Source: Maritimibacter sp. (GTDB taxonomy: Bacteria > Pseudomonadota > Alphaproteobacteria > Rhodobacterales > Rhodobacteraceae). Taken from it: a DNA stretch of 64,000 nucleotides. Under the pieces are notes generated by a model. It was not told the DNA's origin and ran no database searches. It saw nothing but the letters and a program-made list of their open reading frames with translations. The first letter of the stretch is position 1, and each line of letters opens with the position of its first letter. The stretch lies in assembly GCA_011389895.1 (NCBI GenBank), contig JAABTN010000017.1, positions 1 through 64,000 on the forward strand. The letters run 5' to 3'. Position numbers and translations under genes: made by a program. This document shows, piece by piece, positions 43,388-52,750 of this stretch.

Positions 43388-44671
43388 ATGGTGAAACGCC
43401 CCGGTCTGGCGGTCTATCTCGCCGCGCAGCGGTTGCGTGGCAATGCGCGGGCGCAGGCGCGGCTTGATCGCCGGGTTGCCGAAGGGTTTGAGGATGCGGA
43501 CCGTGCGCCCGAACGGCTGGGGCGCAGCGAAGTCCCCCGGCCCGAAGGCCCGCTTGTCTGGCTACATGCCGGGAACGAAGGCGAGGCGCTGGGATTTCCC
43601 GATCTCGTCGAACGTTTGCTGGAGGAACGCGAGGATTTGAACATCCTCGTCACCACGTCGGGTCATGATCCGGCGCATCCGCTTGAGGCCCGTCTGCCCC
43701 GCGCGGTGATCTTGCAATACGCGCCCTATGATTACGTCACCGGGGCCGAAGCCTTCTTGTCCCACTGGAAGCCCGATCTTTGCATCTGGGCCGAGAACCG
43801 GTTTGAACCGGGGCTGATCGACGCCGCTGCGCGCACCGGCGTGGAATTGATCCTTGTCGATGCGCGTGTGCCGGAACGGTCCGGGTTTCGCTGGTTCCCG
43901 GGCCTTCGCCGGACGCTTTTGCATCATTTCAGCCATATCTTGGCGGGGGATGAAGCTGTCGAAGCCGCGCTTCTCGCGCTCAGCGTCGCGCCAGAGCGGG
44001 TCGAGACCGTCGGGTTCTTGCAAGAAGGCACCGCGCCCTTGCCGTGCAGCCAGGCCGAGCGTGACAGTCTGGCAGAACATCTTGCCGCGCGGCCGGTTTG
44101 GCTGGCGGCGCGGGTGAGCGCCGAGGAGGTGCAGGTTATCGTCGATGTGCACCGGCATGTGATGCGCCGCGCGCACCGCCTTCTGCTCATCCTCGTGCCC
44201 GAACAGGACACGGAGGGGCCCGCCCTGGCGCGTGCGCTGGAGAACGACGGTTGGGTCGTGGGCCTCAGGTCGGCCGAGGATGAGCCGGAGCCCGAGGTCG
44301 AGATTTTCATCGCCGACCTGCCGGATGAAATGGGTCTTTGGTATCGCCTGTCGCCGCTGTCCTTCATGGGGGGCACGCTAACGGGCGGGTCCGGGCGCAA
44401 CCCCTATGAACCCGCCGCGCTTGGGTCCGCGGTCGTATTTGGTGCGAACCATGGACCTTGGGGCGAAAGTTATGCGCGCCTGCGCGATGTGGGCGCGGCG
44501 CGTGCGGTGACGGATCAACAAAGCCTTGCACGCGCAGTGGAACATCTCTTGTCCCCCGACAAGGTCGCCGAAATGGCAGCGGCGGCATGGGAGGTGACGA
44601 CCAACGGGGCCGAGGCGACCGAACGCGCCGTTGAGCTTGCGATCGAAGCGCTGGATCGGCGGGGCGTATGA
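43388..44671 (+). CDS. waaA: 3-deoxy-D-manno-octulosonic acid transferase
   Basis: A 427-residue Kdo transferase-type protein. The N-terminal glycosyltransferase domain contains WLHAGNEGEALGFPDLVERL (the GE pair is the catalytic region) and ILVTTSGHDPAH; the C-terminal domain has SPLSFMGGTLTGGSGRNPYE and AALGSAVVFGANHG. It adds Kdo to the lipid A precursor at the inner membrane. Compared with the standard enzyme, the N-terminal membrane anchor is poorly developed and the usual HAxSxGE reads HAGNEGE. lpxK overlaps its stop by four bases, confirming an LPS context. Confidence 0.88.
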   Translation: MVKRPGLAVYLAAQRLRGNARAQARLDRRVAEGFEDADRAPERLGRSEVPRPEGPLVWLHAGNEGEALGFPDLVERLLEEREDLNILVTTSGHDPAHPLEARLPRAVILQYAPYDYVTGAEAFLSHWKPDLCIWAENRFEPGLIDAAARTGVELILVDARVPERSGFRWFPGLRRTLLHHFSHILAGDEAVEAALLALSVAPERVETVGFLQEGTAPLPCSQAERDSLAEHLAARPVWLAARVSAEEVQVIVDVHRHVMRRAHRLLLILVPEQDTEGPALARALENDGWVVGLRSAEDEPEPEVEIFIADLPDEMGLWYRLSPLSFMGGTLTGGSGRNPYEPAALGSAVVFGANHGPWGESYARLRDVGAARAVTDQQSLARAVEHLLSPDKVAEMAAAAWEVTTNGAEATERAVELAIEALDRRGV

Positions 44672-45585
44672 AGGGGGTTTTGCGCGCAGTCGTGGCCCGC
44701 ATCGCGGGGCGCATGGCTGGCCCGACGATTCAGCCGCCCTTGCCGGTGGTTGCGGTCGGGAGCCTGTCGGTGGGCGGGACGGGCAAGACGCCCACGGTCA
44801 TCGCCATTGCCCAACGGCTATCCGAACAGGGGCGCGCGGTGCATGTCGTCACCCATGGCGACGGGCCGCCGCTTCACATTGACGAGCGTCGTCACGGGGC
44901 CGGGGAGGTGGGCGATGAGCCGCTCTTGATCGCGGCCTTTGTGCCGACATGGAGCGCCGCCGACCCTTTTGCGGGGATGCAGGCCGCGAAAGCCGCCGGG
45001 GCCGAGGTCGTCGTTCTCGATGGCGGCGTGCCCGGGGGGGCGGTCGCAACCCCTCTGCGCGTGCTGGTCGAGGATGCCGTGAAGGGGTTCGGCAATGGCC
45101 GGGCCGCGCCCCTTGGCCCGCTCAAACTACCGCTGCGGCGCGGGCTGGCGCAGGCGGATCTGTTGGTGACCATCGGCCCCAAAGGTGCACAGACGCGCTT
45201 TGCCGAGGGGTTCACGGGGGCGATCCCTCATGTCACGGGTCGGTTGGTTCCGCTTGAAACGGGGATGGATTGGCGCGGGATGCGCGTCTATGCCTTTGCC
45301 GGGATCGGAGTGCCGGAGCGGTTTTTCGCCACGCTGCACGATCTCGGGGCCAAGATGCTGCGAAAACATGCGCTCACCGATCATCAGGACATGACCCCGG
45401 CGTTGATGACCCGGATGGAACGCGAAGCCTGGGCGCTTCAGGCCCAGATGGTGACGACCGAGAAGGACGCCGTGCGCCTTCCGCGCGAGATGCGCGCAAA
45501 AGTGCTCGTCCTGCCGGTCCGGATGGAATTGGATGACTGGGCGCCCGTGGACGCCCAGTTTTTGAAGCTTTTCAGCGGGTCTTAG
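44668..45585 (+). CDS. lpxK: Tetraacyldisaccharide 4'-kinase
   Basis: A 305-residue enzyme that phosphorylates the lipid A disaccharide precursor at the 4' position. Walker A is VGSLSVGGTGKTP; an N-terminal hydrophobic helix anchors it to the membrane side; VVLDGGVPGG holds the Walker B-like Asp. The C-terminal segments FAGIGVPERFFATL and MVTTEKDAVRLP are family signatures. The ATG overlaps the waaA stop. In many relatives the loop after the P-loop reads RGYGG; here it is THGDGPPLH, a variation worth noting. It converges on the DsbA-like gene with a few bases of overlap. Confidence 0.9.
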   Translation: MKGVLRAVVARIAGRMAGPTIQPPLPVVAVGSLSVGGTGKTPTVIAIAQRLSEQGRAVHVVTHGDGPPLHIDERRHGAGEVGDEPLLIAAFVPTWSAADPFAGMQAAKAAGAEVVVLDGGVPGGAVATPLRVLVEDAVKGFGNGRAAPLGPLKLPLRRGLAQADLLVTIGPKGAQTRFAEGFTGAIPHVTGRLVPLETGMDWRGMRVYAFAGIGVPERFFATLHDLGAKMLRKHALTDHQDMTPALMTRMEREAWALQAQMVTTEKDAVRLPREMRAKVLVLPVRMELDDWAPVDAQFLKLFSGS

Positions 45586-46244
45586 CTTTCGATCAGACCA
45601 TCGATGATCTCGGTGAGATCTTCATAGGTCATGTTCGAATACTTCTCGCCATTGATGAAAAGCGTCGGGGTGCCTTCGACCTCATCCGCGCTGGCGTTGG
45701 TCTGGAACGCCGCGACCATGGATTGGGCCTGCGCCTCGTCGTTCATGCAGACGTCCACCTCTTCCTCGGTCAGACCGGCTTTCTTGCCGATGGTTTTGAG
45801 GTTGGCGAGGATCGATGCCTCTTGCCCATCCCCGATCCAGTCCTGCTGACCTTCGTAGAGCATGTCCACGATGCCGAAATACCGCGCGTCCCCGCCACAG
45901 CGGGCGACGAGCCCGGCCCACAGGCCATAGCGGTCGAAATATACTTCGCGGTGAACGTATTTCACCTTTCCGGTGTCGATATAGTCGGTCTTCAGGTCGT
46001 CGAGGACGCGTTCATGGAAATCCGCGCAATGCGGACAGGTGAAAGATGCGTATTCGATCAGCTCGACCGGCGCGTCGGCGTCGCCCATGACCATGTCGGG
46101 GGCCATTTCTACGTCAGCGTCCTGTGCCACCGCCGGGGTGACCGGCGAGATCGCGGTTGTCGAGGTCGTCGGGCTGGTGGCGAGCCATGCGCCGCCGCCA
46201 ATCACAACCGCTGCGCCGAGCGCGATGGGAATGAGTTTGTTCAT
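45582..46244 (-). CDS. DsbA family thiol-disulfide oxidoreductase, exported
   Basis: A 220-residue protein with a signal or anchor (NKLIPIALGAAVVIGGGAWL), a low-complexity Thr/Ser linker, then a DsbA-like thioredoxin fold with CPHC (YASFTCPHCADFHERVL) and the cis-Pro segment VEGTPTLFINGEKYSN. This is the shortened DsbA/BdbD-like type common in Rhodobacterales, probably forming disulfides in the periplasm. ATG 46244 (MNKLIPIAL) starts 10 bases after the DUF721 gene, so the two are co-transcribed. Confidence 0.87.
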   Translation of the reverse strand: MNKLIPIALGAAVVIGGGAWLATSPTTSTTAISPVTPAVAQDADVEMAPDMVMGDADAPVELIEYASFTCPHCADFHERVLDDLKTDYIDTGKVKYVHREVYFDRYGLWAGLVARCGGDARYFGIVDMLYEGQQDWIGDGQEASILANLKTIGKKAGLTEEEVDVCMNDEAQAQSMVAAFQTNASADEVEGTPTLFINGEKYSNMTYEDLTEIIDGLIES

Positions 46245-46254
46245 CAGATCTGCC

Positions 46255-46797
46255 TCATGATTTGGATGCATTTCGGGTGTAGATGTTCGTGGCCAGCGCT
46301 TCCAGTGCTGCCCGCAGTTTGTCGTCCTGAATGTCGCGCGCGGTTTCTTCGGCCCGGCGTTTGACCTCGGGGTCGGGCGCGGGGGTGTCCCCGGCGTTCT
46401 TGCGTGGCTGAAACTGTGCCTGCCCTTCGGAAAACCCGGAGGGCGCGGTCTGGGTCAGACGGATGCGCGAAATCGCGGCATAGCCATAGACCGCGTTGAC
46501 CTTTTCGCGAAGCTGCTCTTTTTGCATTTCCAGCATCGGGGCGTTGGCCCCGGTGGTCAGCACGGTGAGCGTTGCGCCAAATCCGCCACGGCCATACGAG
46601 ACCTCGATGGGACGACAAATCTGTGCCGTTGCTTCGCCCGCGATCTCGTCCCAATGGGTGATGATGCGCGACACGGCGAAGCCGCGCGATTCGCCCGCCT
46701 TGCGGATGCGCGCGCCCAGAAGCTTGCTGGTGCGTTCAAAGCCGCGCTTTCGGCGCTCTGGCTTGGTCGTGGTGCCCGTCACTCGCAACTCCGTCAC
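46255..46797 (-). CDS. DUF721 / DciA family protein
   Basis: A 180-residue protein with the DUF721 core: helix with LLGARIRKAGESRGFAVSRI, WDEIAGEATAQICRPIEVSY, LTVLTTGANAPMLEMQKEQL and INAVYGY-like VNAVYGYAAISRIRLTQT. DUF721 includes DciA, which recruits or loads the replicative helicase in bacteria lacking DnaC. The alphaproteobacterial members are longer, with a charged tail as here. It is divergent from mutY and co-transcribed with the DsbA-like gene. Confidence 0.82.
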   Translation of the reverse strand: MTELRVTGTTTKPERRKRGFERTSKLLGARIRKAGESRGFAVSRIITHWDEIAGEATAQICRPIEVSYGRGGFGATLTVLTTGANAPMLEMQKEQLREKVNAVYGYAAISRIRLTQTAPSGFSEGQAQFQPRKNAGDTPAPDPEVKRRAEETARDIQDDKLRAALEALATNIYTRNASKS

Positions 46798-46876
46798 TGG
46801 CCTCTCCGTATCGCGGGCGATACTACAGGGCGCGGGCGCATCGCGCCATGGGCAACAGAGTTACAGGGATTAACAC

Positions 46877-47947
46877 ATGCGTGACAGGCGGGTGATGGCA
46901 GAGGCGCTTCTGGATTGGTACGACCAGCACGCGCGCGTCATGCCGTGGCGTGTTGGGCCGTCCGAGCGCGCGGAGGGCGTCCGGCCCGACCCCTATGCCG
47001 TGTGGATGTCCGAAGTCATGTTGCAACAGACCACGGTGGCCGCCGTGCGCGATTACTTCACCCGGTTCATGACGCTTTGGCCCCGGGTTCACGATCTTGC
47101 CGCGGCCGAGGATGCCCGCGTGATGGGGGAATGGGCGGGGCTTGGATATTATGCCCGCGCGCGCAACCTGTTGAAATGCGCGCGCGAGGTGTCGGGCCCG
47201 TTGAACGGCGTGTTTCCCGACACGCTGGACGGGTTGCGGGCCCTGCCGGGGGTCGGGCCCTATACCGCCGCCGCCATCGCGGCCATCGCGTTTGATCGGT
47301 GCGAGACCGTGGTGGATGGAAACGTCGAGCGCGTCATGGCGCGGCTTTTCGCGATCACCGACCCGATGCCCGGCTCAAAGCCCGCGTTGCGCGCGGTGGC
47401 CGAGCAATTGACGCCAGACCGGCGACCGGGCGACTACGCGCAGGCGGTCATGGATCTCGGGGCGACGATCTGCACCCCGAAATCGCCCGCCTGCGGGATT
47501 TGCCCGTGGCGGGAAGATTGCGGTGCGCGCGCGGCGGGCATTGCCGCGACGCTCCCGGCCCGGACCCCGAAGACGCCAAAGCCGGTGCGTCATGGCATTG
47601 CCTATGTCGGGCAGCGCGATGACGGGGCTTGGCTGGTCGAAACCCGGCCCGAGCGCGGGCTTTTGGGTGGCATGCTGGGCTGGCCGGGGGCCGAATGGGG
47701 CGCGACGGCAAAGGTCGCGCCCCCGGTCGCCGCCGATTGGCGCGATCCGGGCGGCGAGGTGCGCCATACCTTCACCCATTTCCACCTGCGTCTTGGCGTG
47801 CGGGTGGCCCGGCTGCCCCTGTCCTGCACGCCCGAGCGCGGGTATTTCGTCGAGACCCTCGCCCCGTCCGATCTACCCACGGTCATGCGCAAGGCCTTTG
47901 ACCTTGCCCGGGGTGAGATGGGGGGTGATATGGGCGCGATGGATTGA
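46877..47947 (+). CDS. mutY: A/G-specific adenine glycosylase
   Basis: A 356-residue DNA repair enzyme that removes adenine opposite 8-oxoguanine. It has the N-terminal helix-hairpin-helix glycosylase domain (WMSEVMLQQTTVAAVRDYF; LPGVGPYTAAAIAAIAF followed by the catalytic Asp region VVDGNVERV). The 4Fe-4S cluster is C-x6-C-x2-C-x5-C (CTPKSPACGICPWREDC), and a C-terminal NUDIX-like domain (GLLGGMLGWPGAEW; HTFTHFHLRLGV) reads 8-oxoG. The ATG start has only a moderate ribosome site. It is divergent from DUF721. Confidence 0.95.
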   Translation: MRDRRVMAEALLDWYDQHARVMPWRVGPSERAEGVRPDPYAVWMSEVMLQQTTVAAVRDYFTRFMTLWPRVHDLAAAEDARVMGEWAGLGYYARARNLLKCAREVSGPLNGVFPDTLDGLRALPGVGPYTAAAIAAIAFDRCETVVDGNVERVMARLFAITDPMPGSKPALRAVAEQLTPDRRPGDYAQAVMDLGATICTPKSPACGICPWREDCGARAAGIAATLPARTPKTPKPVRHGIAYVGQRDDGAWLVETRPERGLLGGMLGWPGAEWGATAKVAPPVAADWRDPGGEVRHTFTHFHLRLGVRVARLPLSCTPERGYFVETLAPSDLPTVMRKAFDLARGEMGGDMGAMD

Positions 47948-48032
47948 CCCAGCCTGTTGCCTGGCCGTTGCCTGCACAGGAATTGGGGCGTAACGTCGCC
48001 CGCGGGGGCACTTCGGGGGCAGGGAGCCTGAC

Positions 48033-49172
48033 ATGATCTCACCCGAACACGTGAAACGCTTTCGCCAAGCGGCGCCCTTTTGGCTGTCGCTCGCTGTCAT
48101 TCCTCTCGTCATCCTGTCTGCCGTCTATGGCGGCTGGGCGATCCTTTTGCCCATCGCAGGCACATGGTGGGCGTTCTCCGCCCTCGACGCGGTTCTGGGG
48201 CGGTATTCCGAGAACGCCGACCTGACGACCGGGGACGATACGCTGATCTGGTACAAGCTGATCACTTGGATCTGGCTGCCGGTTCAGGGGGTGACGCTTT
48301 ACGGCATGATCGCCTATGTGCCCGGGGCCGCGCATCTGGGCATCGCGGAAAAGTTCGGTGTGTTCCTCGGGGTTGGCGTCATGTCTGGGTCCATCGGGAT
48401 CGTCTACGCGCATGAGCTTTTGCACCAGCGCAACGCGTTTGAGCGCTGGCTGGGTGATCTGCTTTTGGCGAGCGTTCTTTATTCGCATTTTCGCACCGAG
48501 CATCTGTTGGTGCATCACCCGTGGGTCGGCACCCGGCGCGACGCTGTGACCGCGCGCTATAACGAGGGGTTCCATCTTTATTTCGTGCGTGTGCTGCGCG
48601 AGGGGCCGGTGTCGGCGTGGCGGGCCGAGAAGGCGATGCTGGCGCGCAAGGAGCGGGGGGTGACGGATCCCTCGAACCCGTTCTGGCGTTACGCGGTGCT
48701 TCAGATCGGGGCGCTTGCCCTTGCCGCCCTGATCGGGGGATGGCTGGGTCTGGCACTGTTTCTGTTTCAGGCGCTGGTGGCGGTCTGGCAGTTGGAGCTG
48801 ACCAATTATGTCGAACACTACGGGCTGGTGCGCAAATACCTTGGGGATGGCAAATATGAGCCGGTGCGCCCGCACCATAGCTGGAACGCCGATCACCGCG
48901 CGACCAATTGGCTGTTCATCAACCTGCAACGCCATTCGGACCACCATTACAAACCCTCGCGCCGGTTCCCGCTTTTGCAGACCTACGACACGGCGACCGC
49001 CCCGCAGCTTCCCTATGGCTACGCGGTCATGGGCGGGATCGCGATGGTGCCGCCGCTTTGGCGAAGGATGATGAACCCCAAGGTGCGCCAATGGCGCGAC
49101 GAGTATTACCCCGAGATCACCGATTGGGGGCCCTACAAGCGTGGCGACTATCCGGTGCCGCAGTTGCGGTGA
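48033..49172 (+). CDS. alkB: Alkane 1-monooxygenase (AlkB-type)
   Basis: A 379-residue membrane di-iron hydroxylase. Six helices and all histidine boxes are present: HELLHQRN, EHLLVHHPWVGT, LQRHSDHHYKPSR, and the extra NYVEHYGL signature. It hydroxylates medium-chain alkanes at the terminal carbon using reduced rubredoxin and oxygen. No rubredoxin or rubredoxin reductase gene is adjacent, so electron partners must be elsewhere. A GGGAG site precedes the ATG. The histidine boxes and NYVEHYGL favour a true alkane hydroxylase over a desaturase or xylene monooxygenase. Confidence 0.92.
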   Translation: MISPEHVKRFRQAAPFWLSLAVIPLVILSAVYGGWAILLPIAGTWWAFSALDAVLGRYSENADLTTGDDTLIWYKLITWIWLPVQGVTLYGMIAYVPGAAHLGIAEKFGVFLGVGVMSGSIGIVYAHELLHQRNAFERWLGDLLLASVLYSHFRTEHLLVHHPWVGTRRDAVTARYNEGFHLYFVRVLREGPVSAWRAEKAMLARKERGVTDPSNPFWRYAVLQIGALALAALIGGWLGLALFLFQALVAVWQLELTNYVEHYGLVRKYLGDGKYEPVRPHHSWNADHRATNWLFINLQRHSDHHYKPSRRFPLLQTYDTATAPQLPYGYAVMGGIAMVPPLWRRMMNPKVRQWRDEYYPEITDWGPYKRGDYPVPQLR

Positions 49173-49238
49173 TTGATATTTGTGCAAAGATATCATATCG
49201 GTACATGCCTATGGCTACCCTTGGATAGGGCGAATTAG

Positions 49239-49649
49239 ATGGAAAATCGTCAAGTTAAGCTGACAGGGGAAGCGCGTCGTGAGACTTTCTTGCTCGCGGA
49301 ACATTCCACGATCAGAAGCGAAATTGATCTCCAGATCGTTGAGCGACGACGGGTGGAAGCGCAGACGTTCGTCGGTGTAGCGGCAGTTTATGCATGGGCC
49401 TTGACGAGAGAAGAGCCGATCCACGAACCGTATTTCTTGGCGGTATTGGCCGTCCCAGTCTTTCTAACGATTGTCGGCTTCTTGCGGTGGATTGGCATCA
49501 TTTTGCGCACCATGGCACTCGGCCAGTATGCCAAGCAGACCGAAGTGCAAATGCTGGGAAAACATGGTGGGTGGGAAGTAAATCTTGAAAAGTCACGTCG
49601 CAAAAGACCAATTTTTTTGGTCAGCTTGAAGGATGGATTGAACTTTTGA
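49239..49649 (+). CDS. Small membrane protein of unknown function with a probable -1 frameshift (extended frame to 49711)
   Basis: The uninterrupted frame gives 136 residues: charged N-terminal helix (TIRSEIDLQIVERRRVEAQ), two membrane helices at about 43-57 and 65-88, and a basic tail ending RRKRPIFLVSLKDGLNF. A run of seven T (49612-49618) lies in that tail. A -1 shift there continues as GQLEGWIELLTWVISLV and a third membrane helix (TSGFLVANLIFL) to a TAA at 49709-49711. The extended reading looks more like a finished protein than the short tail. The region is visibly richer in A+T than its neighbours, suggesting acquisition. Function unknown. Confidence 0.6.
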   Translation: MENRQVKLTGEARRETFLLAEHSTIRSEIDLQIVERRRVEAQTFVGVAAVYAWALTREEPIHEPYFLAVLAVPVFLTIVGFLRWIGIILRTMALGQYAKQTEVQMLGKHGGWEVNLEKSRRKRPIFLVSLKDGLNF

Positions 49650-49718
49650 CATGGGTCATATCCCTTGTCGGAACGTCTGGGTTCCTCGTCGCAAATCTAA
49701 TATTTCTTTAACACGCCC

Positions 49719-49747
49719 GAAAAAAACCCCGCCACGAGGGCGGGGTT
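49719..49747 (-). terminator. Intrinsic terminator of ccrM
   Basis: On the minus strand AACCCCGCC, a short loop and GGCGGGGTT are followed by a run of T. This is a strong hairpin-plus-T-run about 70 bases beyond the ccrM stop. In the other direction it may also end the AT-rich membrane gene. Confidence 0.88.
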
Positions 49748-49816
49748 AAGTGGTGCTGCGGCCTTGGCCGCAAGCACAGGCGGTACGCCTTGCCGGGGGA
49801 CCGCCCCCGAAATTCC

Positions 49817-51001
<1,185 letters not shown>

Positions 51002-51021
51002 TTAAATCAGGGGGTTATGAA

Positions 51022-51642
51022 TTATTCTCGACACAATATATTGTGCACTGGTTTGAAAGACCGTCTATGGTGTGGGGTGACACCAAGACTTTGAAGCGCC
51101 GAAATATGGCTTTTTGATGGATATCCGGCGTTTGTGTCCCACCCGTAGCCGGGGTGCTGTTGCGCCAAATCCACCATGATCCGATCGCGGGTCACTTTGG
51201 CCACGATCGACGCGGCTGCGATCGAGAGCGATTTGGCGTCCCCCTTCACCACCGCTTCGGCGGAAATCATGCAGCTGCGGGGGATCATGTTGCCATCGAT
51301 CAAGAGGTGATCTGGCGGGTCGGGAAGCATCGCGACCGCCCGGAGCATCGCGATATGGGCGGCGCGCAGGATGTTGTGATCGTCGATCTCATCAACCGTG
51401 CAATGGGCTACGCCGACCTGTGCCGTCGCCATGATCGCCTGATGTGCCGCGTCACGCCGCCTTGGGGTGAGCTTTTTCGAATCGTTCAAACCCTCGGGGA
51501 TGTTGTCTGGGTCAAGGATCACGGCCGCCGCCGTCACCGGGCCCGCGATCGGGCCACGCCCAACCTCGTCCACACCCGCGATCCGGGCAAGGCCCCGTGT
51601 CCGGGCGGCGGTTTCATGCGAGAAGTCCGGGGTTGGTGACAT
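51022..51642 (-). CDS. rnhB: Ribonuclease HII
   Basis: A 206-residue enzyme cutting RNA in RNA-DNA hybrids, including single ribonucleotides. Motifs are IAGVDEVGRGPIAGPVTAAA (DEVGRG catalytic), LNDSKKLTPRRRDA, HLLIDGN, KGDAKSLSIAAASIVAKVTR and the C-terminal HPGYGWDTNAGYPSKSH. ATG 51642 (MSPTPDFSH) has a GGGAACGG site; the longer frame from 51681 is not family-like. It is followed by ccrM after 101 bases. Confidence 0.94.
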   Translation of the reverse strand: MSPTPDFSHETAARTRGLARIAGVDEVGRGPIAGPVTAAAVILDPDNIPEGLNDSKKLTPRRRDAAHQAIMATAQVGVAHCTVDEIDDHNILRAAHIAMLRAVAMLPDPPDHLLIDGNMIPRSCMISAEAVVKGDAKSLSIAAASIVAKVTRDRIMVDLAQQHPGYGWDTNAGYPSKSHISALQSLGVTPHHRRSFKPVHNILCRE

Positions 51643-51680
51643 ACCGTTCCCTCGCCCAATTCCGAGGTGCAGGCAATGCA

Positions 51681-51711
51681 AAAAGGGCGGGGGTCTGTTG
51701 ACCTCCCGCCC
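51681..51711 (-). terminator. Intrinsic terminator of the His-rich exported protein gene
   Basis: The minus strand reads GGGCGGGAGGTC, AACA, GACCCCCGCCC, then TTTTT. It lies in the gap between the exported protein gene and rnhB. Confidence 0.82.
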
Positions 51712-51718
51712 CGATCAA

Positions 51719-51748
51719 GGCCGCGTCCAACGTATGTGAGACGCGGCC
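51719..51748. other. Second hairpin in front of the terminator
   Basis: GGCCGCGTC and GACGCGGCC form a perfect 9-bp stem with a 12-base loop, directly between the stop of the exported protein gene and the T-run terminator at 51681-51711. It may protect the transcript's 3' end or be part of a tandem terminator. Confidence 0.5.
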
Positions 51749-51762
51749 CCTGCTCGACAGGG

Positions 51763-52266
51763 TCAATGGCGGCGACCGCCATGCCCCGCCACCTTGTATC
51801 CGGCGCGTGACAGGCAACGCCCGTTGTAAAGCGTGCGACGGTTGCCATTGCGATGGTTGATCACGGTCGTCTTGCAATGGTGCGGCAAACGGTCCGCCCC
51901 GCGCATGTTGTTCTGAAGGCAACGCGACCGGTAGAAGCTGTTGCGACCGTTTGAGAAGGCCGGGGCTTCACATTGTGCTGGCACGATCTTGGCCGCCCGG
52001 TGTCCACCGCGATGCTGACCACCGCGATGCCCGCCATGTTGGTTGCGCCCGGCGTTGTGTTGCGGCGTCGTGTGAATCACGCGGGCATTGCCGTTGTTCA
52101 GCGAATTGACCGCCAGCGCGCCCAAAAGAACGGTGCCGATGGCGCCCGCAATGTAAAGATCGGCCTCACCGGCTTTCGCGGGGGCCGTGACGACCGGCGA
52201 CAGCGTCAGAGATGCGGCGAGCGCGATGGCGGTGACCGGGCGGGCGAATTTGTGGATGAGTTTCAT
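51763..52266 (-). CDS. Exported His/Gly-rich protein of unknown function
   Basis: A 167-residue protein: signal peptide (IALAASLTLSPVVTAPAKAG, cleaved near residue 32), a hydrophobic segment (LYIAGAIGTVLLGALAV), a His/Gly/Arg-rich linker (QHGGHRGGQHRGGHR), and a C-terminal Cys-containing domain with two related stretches, FYRSRCLQNN and LYNGRCLSRAG. The cysteines probably pair in the periplasm, and the His-rich linker could bind metal ions, but no family is recognised. An AAAGGA ribosome site supports the ATG. Two hairpins follow the stop. Confidence 0.72.
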   Translation of the reverse strand: MKLIHKFARPVTAIALAASLTLSPVVTAPAKAGEADLYIAGAIGTVLLGALAVNSLNNGNARVIHTTPQHNAGRNQHGGHRGGQHRGGHRAAKIVPAQCEAPAFSNGRNSFYRSRCLQNNMRGADRLPHHCKTTVINHRNGNRRTLYNGRCLSRAGYKVAGHGGRRH

Positions 52267-52456
52267 GTCTGGTCCTTTCGGGGTCTCGGGTTCAGGGCTG
52301 TGGTTCTATCTGTGCAGGAAGCCTGCGGGTCTTGATGAGATCACCCTGGCCCGCCCCCGGATCGCTAACCAATATCACCGCGCTGCTATCACCTATCAGC
52401 CCGGTCGGGACGCTTTGTTATTGGATAGCAGTCGGGAAAATCAGTAAGTTGAGCGC

Positions 52457-52750
52457 ATGAAACACATGTTCCTCCTCCCGGCGCTCGTCGCCGCTACGCT
52501 CCTGTCAACGCCTGCGGGCGCTGCCTGTTATGGTGATTACAAGGCGAAGCAGGACAACCCGCTGCAACTGCATTATGGTGTGATCGAATTGCCCGATCGT
52601 GCCTGTGGATCGACCGCAGACGCGCGGCCCGTGATCCAGGATCGGATTTCTGGCGACGGCTGGACGCTTCTCAATGTCCTGTCGATTTTCGGGCCAGACG
52701 AGCTTGAGGAGAGACAGAAGAGTGCGGGCGATTTTTTCCTTCGATACTGA
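52457..52750 (+). CDS. Small exported protein of unknown function, first of a three-gene cluster
   Basis: A 97-residue protein with a signal peptide (MKHMFLLPALVAATLLSTPA, cleavage before ACYGDYK) and a compact soluble domain: YGDYKAKQDNPLQLHYGVIE, CGSTADARPVIQDRI, WTLLNVLSIFGPDELEERQ. Two cysteines remain after cleavage and may pair. I do not recognise a named family. Its last 29 bases overlap the start of the winged-helix membrane protein gene, so they are translated from one message. Confidence 0.72.
   Translation: MKHMFLLPALVAATLLSTPAGAACYGDYKAKQDNPLQLHYGVIELPDRACGSTADARPVIQDRISGDGWTLLNVLSIFGPDELEERQKSAGDFFLRY

Noticed and set aside
51003-51018. TTAA followed by TTAT as a CtrA box upstream of ccrM
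   Set aside because: The spacing is nine rather than seven bases and the second half is imperfect.
51032-51045. Perfect 14-base palindrome CACAATATATTGTG
   Set aside because: It lies inside the last codons of rnhB and encodes part of the conserved C-terminal tail, so coding constraint explains it well enough.
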